Source: Paenibacillus sp. FSL K6-1330
GTDB taxonomy: Bacteria > Bacillota > Bacilli > Paenibacillales > Paenibacillaceae
Direction: 5' to 3'
NCBI RefSeq assembly: GCF_037976825.1
Contig: NZ_CP150269.1
Location: forward strand, 889,001 to 953,000
DNA: 64,000 bases
The stretch's first letter is position 1. Each line of letters opens with the position of its first letter. Positions 8,007 to 15,416 of the stretch are shown piece after piece. The notes under the pieces are model-generated. The model was given only the letters and a program-made list of their open reading frames with translations, searched no databases and was not told the origin of the DNA. The position numbers were made by a program, and so were the translations under genes.

Positions 8007-8825
8007 ATGAGAATATCACGAAATGATAATAAAAAAAACAGGGTAATTAAGGCGAGAAGAAGATTAGTCGTTGTTCTAGCAGCTAGCTTCCTAATGATCT
8101 TTTTAATAGGGAAACTCACTGCTGCTCCTGAAGAAGATGTCGTAGCCAAAGAAAATATTGTACAAAGTACCGAACAACCAGCCAAACAAAAAAGGACAGA
8201 TGGAAAGCCTGGGGATAAAGTTGTTTATTTAACATTTGATGATGGTCCTACTAAATTAACGAATCAATTCTTAGATTTATTAAAAGAGCAAGATATACAA
8301 GCCACCTTTTTCATGCAGGGGACGAATTTACAAAAAACCGACTTACAGGAAAGTGTCAAACGAGCCACAGAAGAAGGCCATTATGTTGGAGCTCATAGTA
8401 TATCGCATGATTACAAAAAGTTATACAATAACGGACAGTTTGTATCAGAGATGAAAGAAACACTGTCTCTGATTGAAGATATTACAGGTACAAATCCTAA
8501 GTTGGTTCGTCCACCTTATGGATCAGCACCAGGATTGGAAAGTGAACAGGTTCGTAATCAAGTTGTGAAATCTGGAATTAAGGTTTGGGATTGGACCATT
8601 GATTCTAAAGACTGGGATTTAAAAGATAATCCAAGCCAAATTGTAGAAAACATTAAAAGGCAAACTAGAATTGACAGAGAAGTGATTCTCATGCATGAAA
8701 AACCACAAACCTTACAAGCGCTTCCCGAAATCATTGCATTTTACGAGGAAAAAGGATATGAGTTTGCTGTATATAATGATGCAGACCATTTTTCGGTTAA
8801 CTTCCAAAATGACAAACGTTTGTAA
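8007..8825 (+). CDS. Membrane-anchored polysaccharide deacetylase (NodB domain)
   Basis: A 272-residue protein with an N-terminal anchor at about 19-37, a linker, and a NodB domain. Motif 1 is TFDDGP (Asp78, Asp79), motif 2 HSISHDYKKLY with two zinc histidines, motif 3 RPPYGSAPG, then DWTIDSKDW and ILMHEKPQT. The motif set predicts an active metal-dependent N-deacetylase acting on peptidoglycan N-acetylglucosamine, as in PgdA. It lies 16 bases after the amidase, so probably in the same transcript. Base use is visibly more AT-rich than in the neighbours, with many AAA, TTA and ATT codons, suggesting later acquisition. The ribosome site is weak. Confidence 0.9.
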   Translation: MRISRNDNKKNRVIKARRRLVVVLAASFLMIFLIGKLTAAPEEDVVAKENIVQSTEQPAKQKRTDGKPGDKVVYLTFDDGPTKLTNQFLDLLKEQDIQATFFMQGTNLQKTDLQESVKRATEEGHYVGAHSISHDYKKLYNNGQFVSEMKETLSLIEDITGTNPKLVRPPYGSAPGLESEQVRNQVVKSGIKVWDWTIDSKDWDLKDNPSQIVENIKRQTRIDREVILMHEKPQTLQALPEIIAFYEEKGYEFAVYNDADHFSVNFQNDKRL

Positions 8826-8871
8826 AAGGTATTTGGCTCTCGCGAAGTTAGTGCTTGAGCCTAGGACATGG

Positions 8872-8900
8872 TTGCAATTTTAATGTGGCTTCGTTATCGT
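8872..8900 (+). promoter_or_regulatory. Possible promoter for the two-component genes
   Basis: TTGCAA (8872-8877), 17 bases, TATCGT (8895-8900). It matches the consensus moderately and would give the regulator-kinase pair its own basal transcript inside the 120-base gap after the deacetylase. Confidence 0.35.
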
Positions 8901-8945
8901 AGCATTAAGATCGTGACTATTACTTGTGTTAGGAGATTCAGAGGC

Positions 8946-9602
8946 ATGAGCAAAAAGATTTTGATTGTTGAGGACGATGTTCATATATCCAAAATCATTA
9001 AAATGAATCTCAATATTGTGAGCTACGAAACGATGGAGGTTTACGATGGCGAAGCTGCGCTTGAGCTGGTGCAACAGGAAAAGTTCGATCTTATTTTGTT
9101 GGATGTCATGATTCCGAAACTGGACGGTTTTGAGCTTATGAAACGCATAAAGCCGTACAATATTCCGGTTATTTTTTTGACGGCGAGAAACTCGGTTTAT
9201 GATAAGGTGGACGGGTTGAAGCTGGGGGCTGATGATTACATGGTCAAGCCTTTCGAAGCGATTGAGCTGCTGGCCCGTATAGAAACGGTACTGCGAAGAT
9301 ATGAAAAGGAAGAACAGGTGATGGCATTCCAAAACCTGCTCGTCGATCTGGACAAACGGGAAGTAACCAAACAGGGGAAAGTTGTAGAGCTAACGCCCAA
9401 AGAATATGATTTGCTTGTCGTTCTGTTAAAAAACAAGAACATCGCCTTATCCAGAGAGCAGTTCATCGATAAAGTATGGGGCGGCGATTATTATGGCGAA
9501 ACAAGAACGGTCGATATGCATATTAAATCACTGCGCAAAAAACTAGAGCTGCAAGATCATATCAAGACCATTTATAAACTCGGCTATCGGCTGGAGGATT
9601 GA
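8946..9602 (+). CDS. OmpR-family response regulator
   Basis: A 218-residue regulator. The receiver domain has the acidic pair Asp10-Asp11, phospho-acceptor Asp53 in LILLDVMIPK, a conserved Thr/Ala in FLTARNS, and Lys in MVKPFEA. The C-terminal winged helix includes VELTPKEYDLLVVLLKNKN and TVDMHIKSLRKKLE. The open frame reaches back to 8868, but ATG 8946 follows AGGAGATTCAGAGGC and begins the canonical KKILIVEDD. It overlaps the kinase region and sits between the two copies of the phased direct-repeat promoter, so it is the best candidate to bind them. The signal is unknown. Confidence 0.94.
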   Translation: MSKKILIVEDDVHISKIIKMNLNIVSYETMEVYDGEAALELVQQEKFDLILLDVMIPKLDGFELMKRIKPYNIPVIFLTARNSVYDKVDGLKLGADDYMVKPFEAIELLARIETVLRRYEKEEQVMAFQNLLVDLDKREVTKQGKVVELTPKEYDLLVVLLKNKNIALSREQFIDKVWGGDYYGETRTVDMHIKSLRKKLELQDHIKTIYKLGYRLED

Positions 9603-9607
9603 GGGGA

Positions 9608-11047
9608 ATGAAATTTTGGCAAAAAATTTATGTCTTCTCGATTCTAGTTTTCGTCATTATCTTTAACGCAGCCTCCATTATGGTTATCGAGCGCAGCCAT
9701 AATAGGATGCTTGAGCAGGAGATCAATAGCGCGTTAAGCCAAAATATGAGTATTCAATCCAGTGTTAACGCGATTGTGCCGATCCTTCGCATCTATGATT
9801 CGATTGATTACGAGAAAACCGTATTAACGAGAATCGGTAATGAATTTGTGGGTACCAATCATGAACAGCGTGTGTATTTGGATATCAGAAATCAGAAAAA
9901 TCGGGTAGTCTTCAGTAATACCGATTTCCCAATACCGACACAACGTGAGGAACTGGGCAAGCTGGGCACGGATGAAATCCATTATGTTTTACGGGATATC
10001 GGTGAGCGAACGATCCTGTTCACGTCAAGTATGGTGGATGTTAACCGTACAAGCTATCTATTTACTTATATGGTAGATGTCACCTCGTTATATCAGGACC
10101 GTGTAGATCAGTATCGGTTCTTTGTGCAAGTGGATGTGGTGGCTTGTTTCCTCTATATGTTGATCATGTTTTTTGTAAGCCGGGGACTGACGAGATCGAT
10201 TGATCGGCTGGGTCGAACTGCTCAGGTTATCGCACAGGGGAATTTCTCCGAACGCGTCCAGTTAAAATCAAAAGACGAAATCGGGATGCTGGCCTACAAT
10301 TTCAACAATATGGCCGCTGTTGTGGAGGACACCATCACAGAACTTGAGCGGAACAATCAAGAGAAACAACGGTTTATCAATAATTTCACACATGAATTAA
10401 ATACGCCGCTGACTTCGATTATCGCCTATGCGAATTTTATGAGAACAACCAAATATGATGAGGAAACGTTTCTGGACGGTCTCAATGTGATTTATTCAGA
10501 AGGCAAGCGATTACAGATGTTGTCCATGAAGCTGATGAATTTGATTGTGTTGCAAGAGGATCAATTCGAGATGGAGCCGCACGATTTGGGAGCGATTATA
10601 GCTGAAATCAAGCCTGCGCTGGACATGATGGCCAAAGAAAAGCAGGTGACGATCGTCGCGAAGTGCGAGCCGGGCGAGCTGAGATTGGAGAAGGATTTGA
10701 TCAAAGTTCTGATCTTCAATCTGGTAGACAATGCAATCAAAGCTTCGGATGAACAGCAGACCATTACACTGCGCGTCGTATGGCACAACGGAGATTGTGT
10801 GCTTGAAGTGACGGATCAGGGCATTGGGATCGCTAAGGAACATCAGGATAAAATTTTTGAGCCTTTTTACATGGTGGATAAATCGAGGACAAGAAACGGT
10901 AAAGGGGCAGGTCTCGGTCTTGCGTTATGTCAAAATGTTGCGAGTGTCCACAATGCCGTCATTCGGGTAAACAGCAATGAAAACCAGGGTACTACCGTAG
11001 AAGTTGTATTCTCGCTTACCCATCCGAAAGGTGGGATAAAGGAATGA
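9608..11047 (+). CDS. Sensor histidine kinase with HAMP domain
   Basis: A 479-residue kinase. Helix 1 (about 8-28) and helix 2 (about 171-191) enclose an extracellular sensor of about 140 residues with no recognised fold. HAMP covers about 192-245, followed by the HisKA box NNFTHELNTPLTS with phospho-acceptor His262. The ATPase domain carries the N-box FNLVDNAIKAS and the G-boxes VTDQGIGIA and GKGAGLGLA. The ATG at 9608 is preferred over TTG at 9599 because GGAGG lies at usable spacing. It partners the regulator just upstream and overlaps the lipoprotein gene by four bases, so a three-gene unit is translated together. Confidence 0.93.
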   Translation: MKFWQKIYVFSILVFVIIFNAASIMVIERSHNRMLEQEINSALSQNMSIQSSVNAIVPILRIYDSIDYEKTVLTRIGNEFVGTNHEQRVYLDIRNQKNRVVFSNTDFPIPTQREELGKLGTDEIHYVLRDIGERTILFTSSMVDVNRTSYLFTYMVDVTSLYQDRVDQYRFFVQVDVVACFLYMLIMFFVSRGLTRSIDRLGRTAQVIAQGNFSERVQLKSKDEIGMLAYNFNNMAAVVEDTITELERNNQEKQRFINNFTHELNTPLTSIIAYANFMRTTKYDEETFLDGLNVIYSEGKRLQMLSMKLMNLIVLQEDQFEMEPHDLGAIIAEIKPALDMMAKEKQVTIVAKCEPGELRLEKDLIKVLIFNLVDNAIKASDEQQTITLRVVWHNGDCVLEVTDQGIGIAKEHQDKIFEPFYMVDKSRTRNGKGAGLGLALCQNVASVHNAVIRVNSNENQGTTVEVVFSLTHPKGGIKE

Positions 11048-11829
11048 ACAAACTTATTTTAGTTATCATTTGTGTGTCGTTCATCATCCTGACGACAGGG
11101 TGCCAGAGCGTCTTCAATACGATTCCCAAAGATACCGTCATGGTTAAAAAAATAATCAGAGAGAACGAGAATATGGAGGAGGAATATGAGGGCGTTCTGT
11201 CCCAGGATGCGGTGAAGACACTTAGTCTTAATGCAGTAAATAAGTACTTCGATGAAGACTTGACGAAGGACGAGCTTCAATTTGAGTTGGCGGTTATTGA
11301 CCAGAACAAGTTTAAAGTTATGCTAAATGAGGCGGAAAAGGGCCTCGTTGTTACACCAACAGGGGTTTCAGCAGCGGTTCCAGAACTAAAGGTGAACGAT
11401 CAAATTGATTTTGCTACGTATTCTAGCGGCGTATATTATACGACGCTGACCAAACCGACCGATCCTGATCAAGGCTATCAAATCGTGCTGAATGCGAGGG
11501 ACGGCGATGTCATCAGAGCTGTCAGAAGGCGAGAAACGATGCAGGATCATGCCAAGTCTACGGTGGAAGACGATCGAATGGTAAAATATCATATGAACGA
11601 AGTTGAACCTCTCGCAACAGAGTTTATTCAGGATAAAGGGAGCTATCCATTGTCCGATTTAACGCTGAATGAGGACATGACGCGCTCGGGCGGTGTTGTG
11701 GAATTGTATTACATGAGCAAGGACGGGGAGAAGTTAAAATATAATGTTACAGTCGATTTGAAACGAAATGAAATTATCGGTTTCAGTAAGGATGTCATGG
11801 CGCTGCTTAGTTACTATTCCAGGCTCTAA
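11044..11829 (+). CDS. Lipoprotein of unknown function, coupled to the two-component system
   Basis: A 261-residue protein with a type II signal peptide: a charged start, hydrophobic stretch LILVIICVSFIILT and lipobox TTGC at about 17-20. The mature part is hydrophilic and mixed alpha/beta, with no motif that I recognise. Its start overlaps the kinase stop (ATGA), so it is made together with the sensor. Lipoproteins placed this way often modulate the kinase's extracellular domain; that role is inferred from context only. A terminator follows, separating it from the transporter operon. Confidence 0.8.
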   Translation: MNKLILVIICVSFIILTTGCQSVFNTIPKDTVMVKKIIRENENMEEEYEGVLSQDAVKTLSLNAVNKYFDEDLTKDELQFELAVIDQNKFKVMLNEAEKGLVVTPTGVSAAVPELKVNDQIDFATYSSGVYYTTLTKPTDPDQGYQIVLNARDGDVIRAVRRRETMQDHAKSTVEDDRMVKYHMNEVEPLATEFIQDKGSYPLSDLTLNEDMTRSGGVVELYYMSKDGEKLKYNVTVDLKRNEIIGFSKDVMALLSYYSRL

Positions 11830-11894
11830 GCAGACCTGCCCGCCTAACCCAGTGCTGCAAGACCACACCAAACGCTTTTAGCGGCGATAAGCAA

Positions 11895-11938
11895 AGGACT
11901 GTCAGGGAATCATTTATCTCTGACGGTTCTTTTTTTTT
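11895..11938 (+). terminator. Terminator after the two-component/lipoprotein unit
   Basis: AGGACTGTCAG (11895-11905) pairs with CTGACGGTTCT (11920-11930) with one G-U pair, followed by eight T. Confidence 0.85.
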
Positions 11939-11940
11939 AC

Positions 11941-11996
11941 TTTTACAACTTCATTACAAGTCGATCTAACTCCTCATATATCCCTGTACTACACTT
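11941..11996 (+). promoter_or_regulatory. Response-regulator-type promoter with three 11-bp-phased direct repeats (copy 2)
   Basis: TACAAC (11944), TACAAG (11955) and CTAACT (11966) with 11-base phasing, and TACACT (11990-11995) as -10. The first repeat to -10 distance is 46 bases, exactly as in the copy at 7131-7186. It begins right after the terminator T-run and drives the solute-binding protein gene. Direct activation by the regulator at 8946 is inferred. Confidence 0.72.
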
Positions 11997-12056
11997 AATG
12001 GAGTAACTTTCGCGGGATGATCGCGGAGAGATCGATTATGGGAAGGAAGAGAAACA

Positions 12057-13448
12057 ATGAAAAAAGCGATGATAATTCTATTCACGTTCATCATGGTCAT
12101 GGTCTCTGCTTGCAGTGCCCCTACTGGCGGCAATCAAGGGGGAGCACAGACGACAGATAAAACCAGCAGTAACAGTAATAATCAAGCTAAAGAAGATGAA
12201 GGAATGCCGGTTGATGAAACGAAGGACGGCAAGAAAACCGTTGTTGTCTCGCTGCTTGCAGCGGACGATTTCTTCCTGCAAGCGAAACAAAAATACGAAG
12301 TCCAGCATCCGAATACGACGATTGAGTTCAAAGAGTTTCCTGCTGAGGGGGCCATGCTGTCCCCGGCTGAAGTGGAAAGATATGCAAAACAGACCACTAC
12401 GGAGGTTTTATCAGGTAAGGGAGCAGATCTATATGCTGTTTCAGTTGTTCCCCTGCCCATTGAAAAGTATGTTAACAAAAAGGCGTTTGTTAATTTAGAA
12501 GAGTTGATTCAGAGGGATAACACTTTTGATCCCAGCCTGTACGAAATGAATATTATTGAAAATTCCCGAATGAATGACGGTATTTATACCCTTCCTTTAC
12601 AGTTTAACTTAGAAGTTTTGTTTGGGGATGCTGCAAATATCGAGAATGCCGGTGTCACCATCGATGATAAGAAGTGGACTTGGAGCGATTTTGCAGAGAT
12701 AAGCAAAGAATTGGCTAATAAGGGAGGGCATTCGGTCTCCATGGACAATTGGCCTCCGGAGCAGCTGTTAAATAACCTTGTATCCGACAATTATGCCAAA
12801 TTGGTCAATGGGCGGACCGCATCTTTTGACTCTGCGTTATTCATAGATTTGCTGAAGCAAGTGAAAGCATTGTATGACGACAATATTATCACGTCGGAAG
12901 TCATGGGTGGTTCGCAAAAAACTAATTTCTTACATTCTAGAATCCTCTCCCCTTCAGATTATCTTGTCCGTCTCAGTTTATATTATGAAAATGCAAAAAT
13001 CTATCAGAAGCCGCATTCAGCCGACCAACAATCAGGTGTATCCTTTAGCGTGACCAGAGAGCTAGCGATGAATGCAAATTCTACGGTCAAAGGGGAAGCG
13101 TGGAATTTCATGAAGTTCTTAATGTCGGAAGAGATGCAGTCCTTCCCGCAGCTATCTGATATTTCTATAAATAAGGCGGTCAATGATAAAGCTATTAAAG
13201 ATGTAGTGGAGAAAGGGATTAATGATCCTAAGGTTGGCAAGGTCATTAAAGCAACCGAAGAGAATCTTCAACCATTTAAGGAATTGGTATCGGAGGCTCG
13301 TTTAAGAAATTATGGATACGATGACGAACACAACATGTTTTCAAAGATCATCGCCGAGGAGGCCACAGCATTCTTCACGGGTCAGAAATCTGCCGAAGCC
13401 ACTGCTGAGCTCATACAGAACCGGATCATGACCTATTTGAATGAATAA
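12057..13448 (+). CDS. Extracellular solute-binding lipoprotein (sugar ABC type)
   Basis: A 463-residue lipoprotein. The signal peptide MKKAMIILFTFIMVMVSAC ends in a lipobox, followed by a low-complexity Gly/Gln/Ser/Asn linker. The mature domain has the family 1 solute-binding layout (KYEVQHPNTTIEFKEFP near the start, then a repeated hinge). The gene heads the operon with the two permeases at 13616 and 14515 and lies behind the phased-repeat promoter. Its C-terminal 26 codons are echoed just downstream as a remnant of a second copy. The ligand is unknown; the envelope context argues against assuming a simple nutrient sugar. Confidence 0.88.
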   Translation: MKKAMIILFTFIMVMVSACSAPTGGNQGGAQTTDKTSSNSNNQAKEDEGMPVDETKDGKKTVVVSLLAADDFFLQAKQKYEVQHPNTTIEFKEFPAEGAMLSPAEVERYAKQTTTEVLSGKGADLYAVSVVPLPIEKYVNKKAFVNLEELIQRDNTFDPSLYEMNIIENSRMNDGIYTLPLQFNLEVLFGDAANIENAGVTIDDKKWTWSDFAEISKELANKGGHSVSMDNWPPEQLLNNLVSDNYAKLVNGRTASFDSALFIDLLKQVKALYDDNIITSEVMGGSQKTNFLHSRILSPSDYLVRLSLYYENAKIYQKPHSADQQSGVSFSVTRELAMNANSTVKGEAWNFMKFLMSEEMQSFPQLSDISINKAVNDKAIKDVVEKGINDPKVGKVIKATEENLQPFKELVSEARLRNYGYDDEHNMFSKIIAEEATAFFTGQKSAEATAELIQNRIMTYLNE

Positions 13449-13455
13449 GTCCCAC

Positions 13456-13536
13456 GCTTATTTCACTGGGCAAAAATCGCCCGAAGAGGTGGCAGCGCTT
13501 ATTCAAAACAGGGTGACCACTGTATTAAACGAATAG
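13456..13536 (+). pseudogene. C-terminal remnant of a second solute-binding protein gene
   Basis: Starting 7 bases after the 12057 gene's stop, in another frame, is an open stretch reading AYFTGQKSPEEVAALIQNRV and then TTVLNE-stop. It aligns to that gene's own ending AFFTGQKSAEATAELIQNRI, MTYLNE-stop, with 17 of 26 residues equal. There is no start codon or ribosome site. It looks like what is left of a tandem paralogue after deletion, probably by recombination between the two copies. The divergence from the intact copy argues against a recent simple duplication. Confidence 0.8.
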
Positions 13537-13542
13537 GAAAGC

Positions 13543-13592
13543 AAAGAGGGATGGGCCCTAAACAGTTGATGCAGGGTTCATTCTCTCTTTTT
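13543..13592 (+). terminator. Imperfect terminator/attenuator inside the transporter operon
   Basis: AAAGAGGGATGGGCCCT (13543-13559) pairs with AGGGTTCATTCTCTCTTT (13573-13590) with wobble pairs and a small bulge, then a short T-rich tail. Partial termination here would give more binding protein than permease, as is common in ABC importer operons. Confidence 0.6.
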
Positions 13593-13615
13593 CGAAATGG
13601 TGAAGGAGGTACAAG

Positions 13616-14509
13616 GTGAAAGGCAATCTATTCTGGAGAAAAATGAGGGGCAAGCTGCGTCAAGACTGGACCGTTGCAGCTCTGTTTCTGGCACCAAGTC
13701 TGATCGGTTTTTTAATCTTTTATCTCGTTCCGTTCGGCATGGGATTTCTCTATTCGTTTCAGGATAGTACGATCGATGGTTCATTTGTTGGATTGGATAA
13801 TTACAATACATTGCTTGCAAGTTCTTCCTTCCGCAAGGCAGCGACGAATACGTTCCTGTTCACAAGTGTGAGCGTGCCCCTTATGATCTTGGTGTCATTG
13901 TTGCTTGCGCAGTTGTTAAACAAAAAGTTGTTTTTTCGGAATTGGCTGCAAACGGCTTTTGTATTGCCCCTTGTCGTACCCGTAGCATCAATCGTTATGA
14001 TCTGGCAAATTGTATTTGACTGGAACGGAACCTTAAATGCATGGTTGCAGAATTTCAATGTGGAGCGGATCGATTGGATGAAATCGGAGTGGTCCATTGG
14101 TGTACTGGCCATCGTCTATACGTGGAAAAATATTGGCTACAACATCATATTGTTTCTAGCGGGGCTGCAGAGCATTCCCAAAGACTACTATGAAACGGCA
14201 GATATCGAAGGAGCGGGCAGATTTCATAAATGGTTCCATATTACCCTGGTTTATTTGACTCCAACGATGGTATTTGTTTTTCTGATGTCGATTATTAATT
14301 CATTCAAAGTGTTCCGCGAAACATACCTGATTGCAGGCGATTATCCACATGACCGCATTTATATGTTGCAACATTATATGAACAACATGTTTCTTTCTCT
14401 CGATGTTCAGAAATTGACAGCTGCTGCTGTGTTAATGGTAGTTTGCATTCTTATTTTCGTCATAATGATGTTAGCTGTCGAACGTCGTTTTAGGAATTCC
14501 ATGGAATAG
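13616..14509 (+). CDS. Sugar-type ABC transporter permease (MalF/UgpA family)
   Basis: A 297-residue permease with six helices. The N-terminal helix holds APSLIGFLIFYLVPFGMG, and the conserved coupling loop EAA motif reads YYETADIEGAGRFHKWFHITL. The start is GTG at 13616 after GAAGGAGGTACAAG. It is the first of two permeases after the binding protein, and no ATPase lies in the operon. The EAA loop is intact, so an ATPase is expected to dock, presumably a shared MsmX-type subunit encoded elsewhere. It is unusual only in its company: the next genes are an efflux-type adaptor and a giant secreted protein. Confidence 0.9.
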   Translation: MKGNLFWRKMRGKLRQDWTVAALFLAPSLIGFLIFYLVPFGMGFLYSFQDSTIDGSFVGLDNYNTLLASSSFRKAATNTFLFTSVSVPLMILVSLLLAQLLNKKLFFRNWLQTAFVLPLVVPVASIVMIWQIVFDWNGTLNAWLQNFNVERIDWMKSEWSIGVLAIVYTWKNIGYNIILFLAGLQSIPKDYYETADIEGAGRFHKWFHITLVYLTPTMVFVFLMSIINSFKVFRETYLIAGDYPHDRIYMLQHYMNNMFLSLDVQKLTAAAVLMVVCILIFVIMMLAVERRFRNSME

Positions 14510-14514
14510 GCAAG

Positions 14515-15396
14515 GTGGTTGGAAAATTGACTTTCATTCAAAAGCTTAGTCTATCGTTAATGATGGGTGTGCTGGCTTTGATGATGCTGTTACCGATTGT
14601 GATTACGGTCGTAAACTCATTCATGACGGAGGCCGAAATCGAATATAACTATCATCTCATTGGCCAATTGATCAATATCGAAGCAGGGGAAAAGGATGGA
14701 TTTATTAATGTAAAGCTGCTTCCTGATTGGGTATCTTTCCGCCAATATGCGGAGGTACTGGTTCACAAACCTGTGTTTCTCCAAATGTTTTGGAATTCTG
14801 TGTTTATGGTCGTACCTATTATTGTTTTGCAAGTGCTGGTTGCGTCATTAGCTGCCTATGCGTTTGCAAAGCTGAGATTTCCGGGACGAGACAAGTTGTT
14901 CTTTCTATATGTTTTAACGATGCTTATGCCATTTCAGGTGACGCTCGTGCCCAATTATATCATTGCCGATAAGCTGGGACTTATCAATACAACCTCAGCC
15001 ATTATATTGCCGGGTATATTCAGTGCTTTCGGTGTATTTATGCTCAGACAGTTCGTGATGCATATTCCAAATTCTTATATTGAAGCGGCCAAAATCGATG
15101 GCGCGGGGCATTTGAGAATTTTTTATCAAATTATTGTCCCGCTTGTCCAGCCGGGAATGGCTGCGCTCGTCGTTTTACTATTCGTTGATAATTGGAATAT
15201 GGTTGAGCAGCCGCTTATTTTTCTTGAGGATGCATTTAAACAACCGCTGTCTCTGTATTTGTCGCACATTAATAAAGATGCAAGGGGCGTCGCCTTTGCT
15301 GCATCCGTCTTATATATGACTCCGATGGTGCTGTTGTATTTGTACGCTGAGTCATATTTTGTACAGGGCATTCAGCTATCAGGAGTTAAAGGTTAG
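14515..15396 (+). CDS. Sugar-type ABC transporter permease (MalG/UgpE family)
   Basis: A 293-residue permease with six helices and the EAA loop IEAAKIDGAGHLRIFYQIIVPLVQPG. After the first helix it has an extracytoplasmic segment of about 50 residues (YNYHLIGQLINIEAGEKDGF onward), longer than usual for MalG-type proteins. The start is GTG at 14515, six bases after the previous stop, with only a weak AGGCAAGG site, which suggests translational coupling. It pairs with the permease at 13616. The enlarged external loop could contact the adaptor encoded next; that is speculation. Confidence 0.88.
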   Translation: MVGKLTFIQKLSLSLMMGVLALMMLLPIVITVVNSFMTEAEIEYNYHLIGQLINIEAGEKDGFINVKLLPDWVSFRQYAEVLVHKPVFLQMFWNSVFMVVPIIVLQVLVASLAAYAFAKLRFPGRDKLFFLYVLTMLMPFQVTLVPNYIIADKLGLINTTSAIILPGIFSAFGVFMLRQFVMHIPNSYIEAAKIDGAGHLRIFYQIIVPLVQPGMAALVVLLFVDNWNMVEQPLIFLEDAFKQPLSLYLSHINKDARGVAFAASVLYMTPMVLLYLYAESYFVQGIQLSGVKG

Positions 15397-15416
15397 TTTA
15401 TTACGGGGGGATATGA

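Noticed and set aside
11941..11996. WalR box reading of the phased repeats
   Set aside because: The period of 11 fits, but the hexamers TACAAC/TACAAG do not match TGTWAH in the direct orientation.
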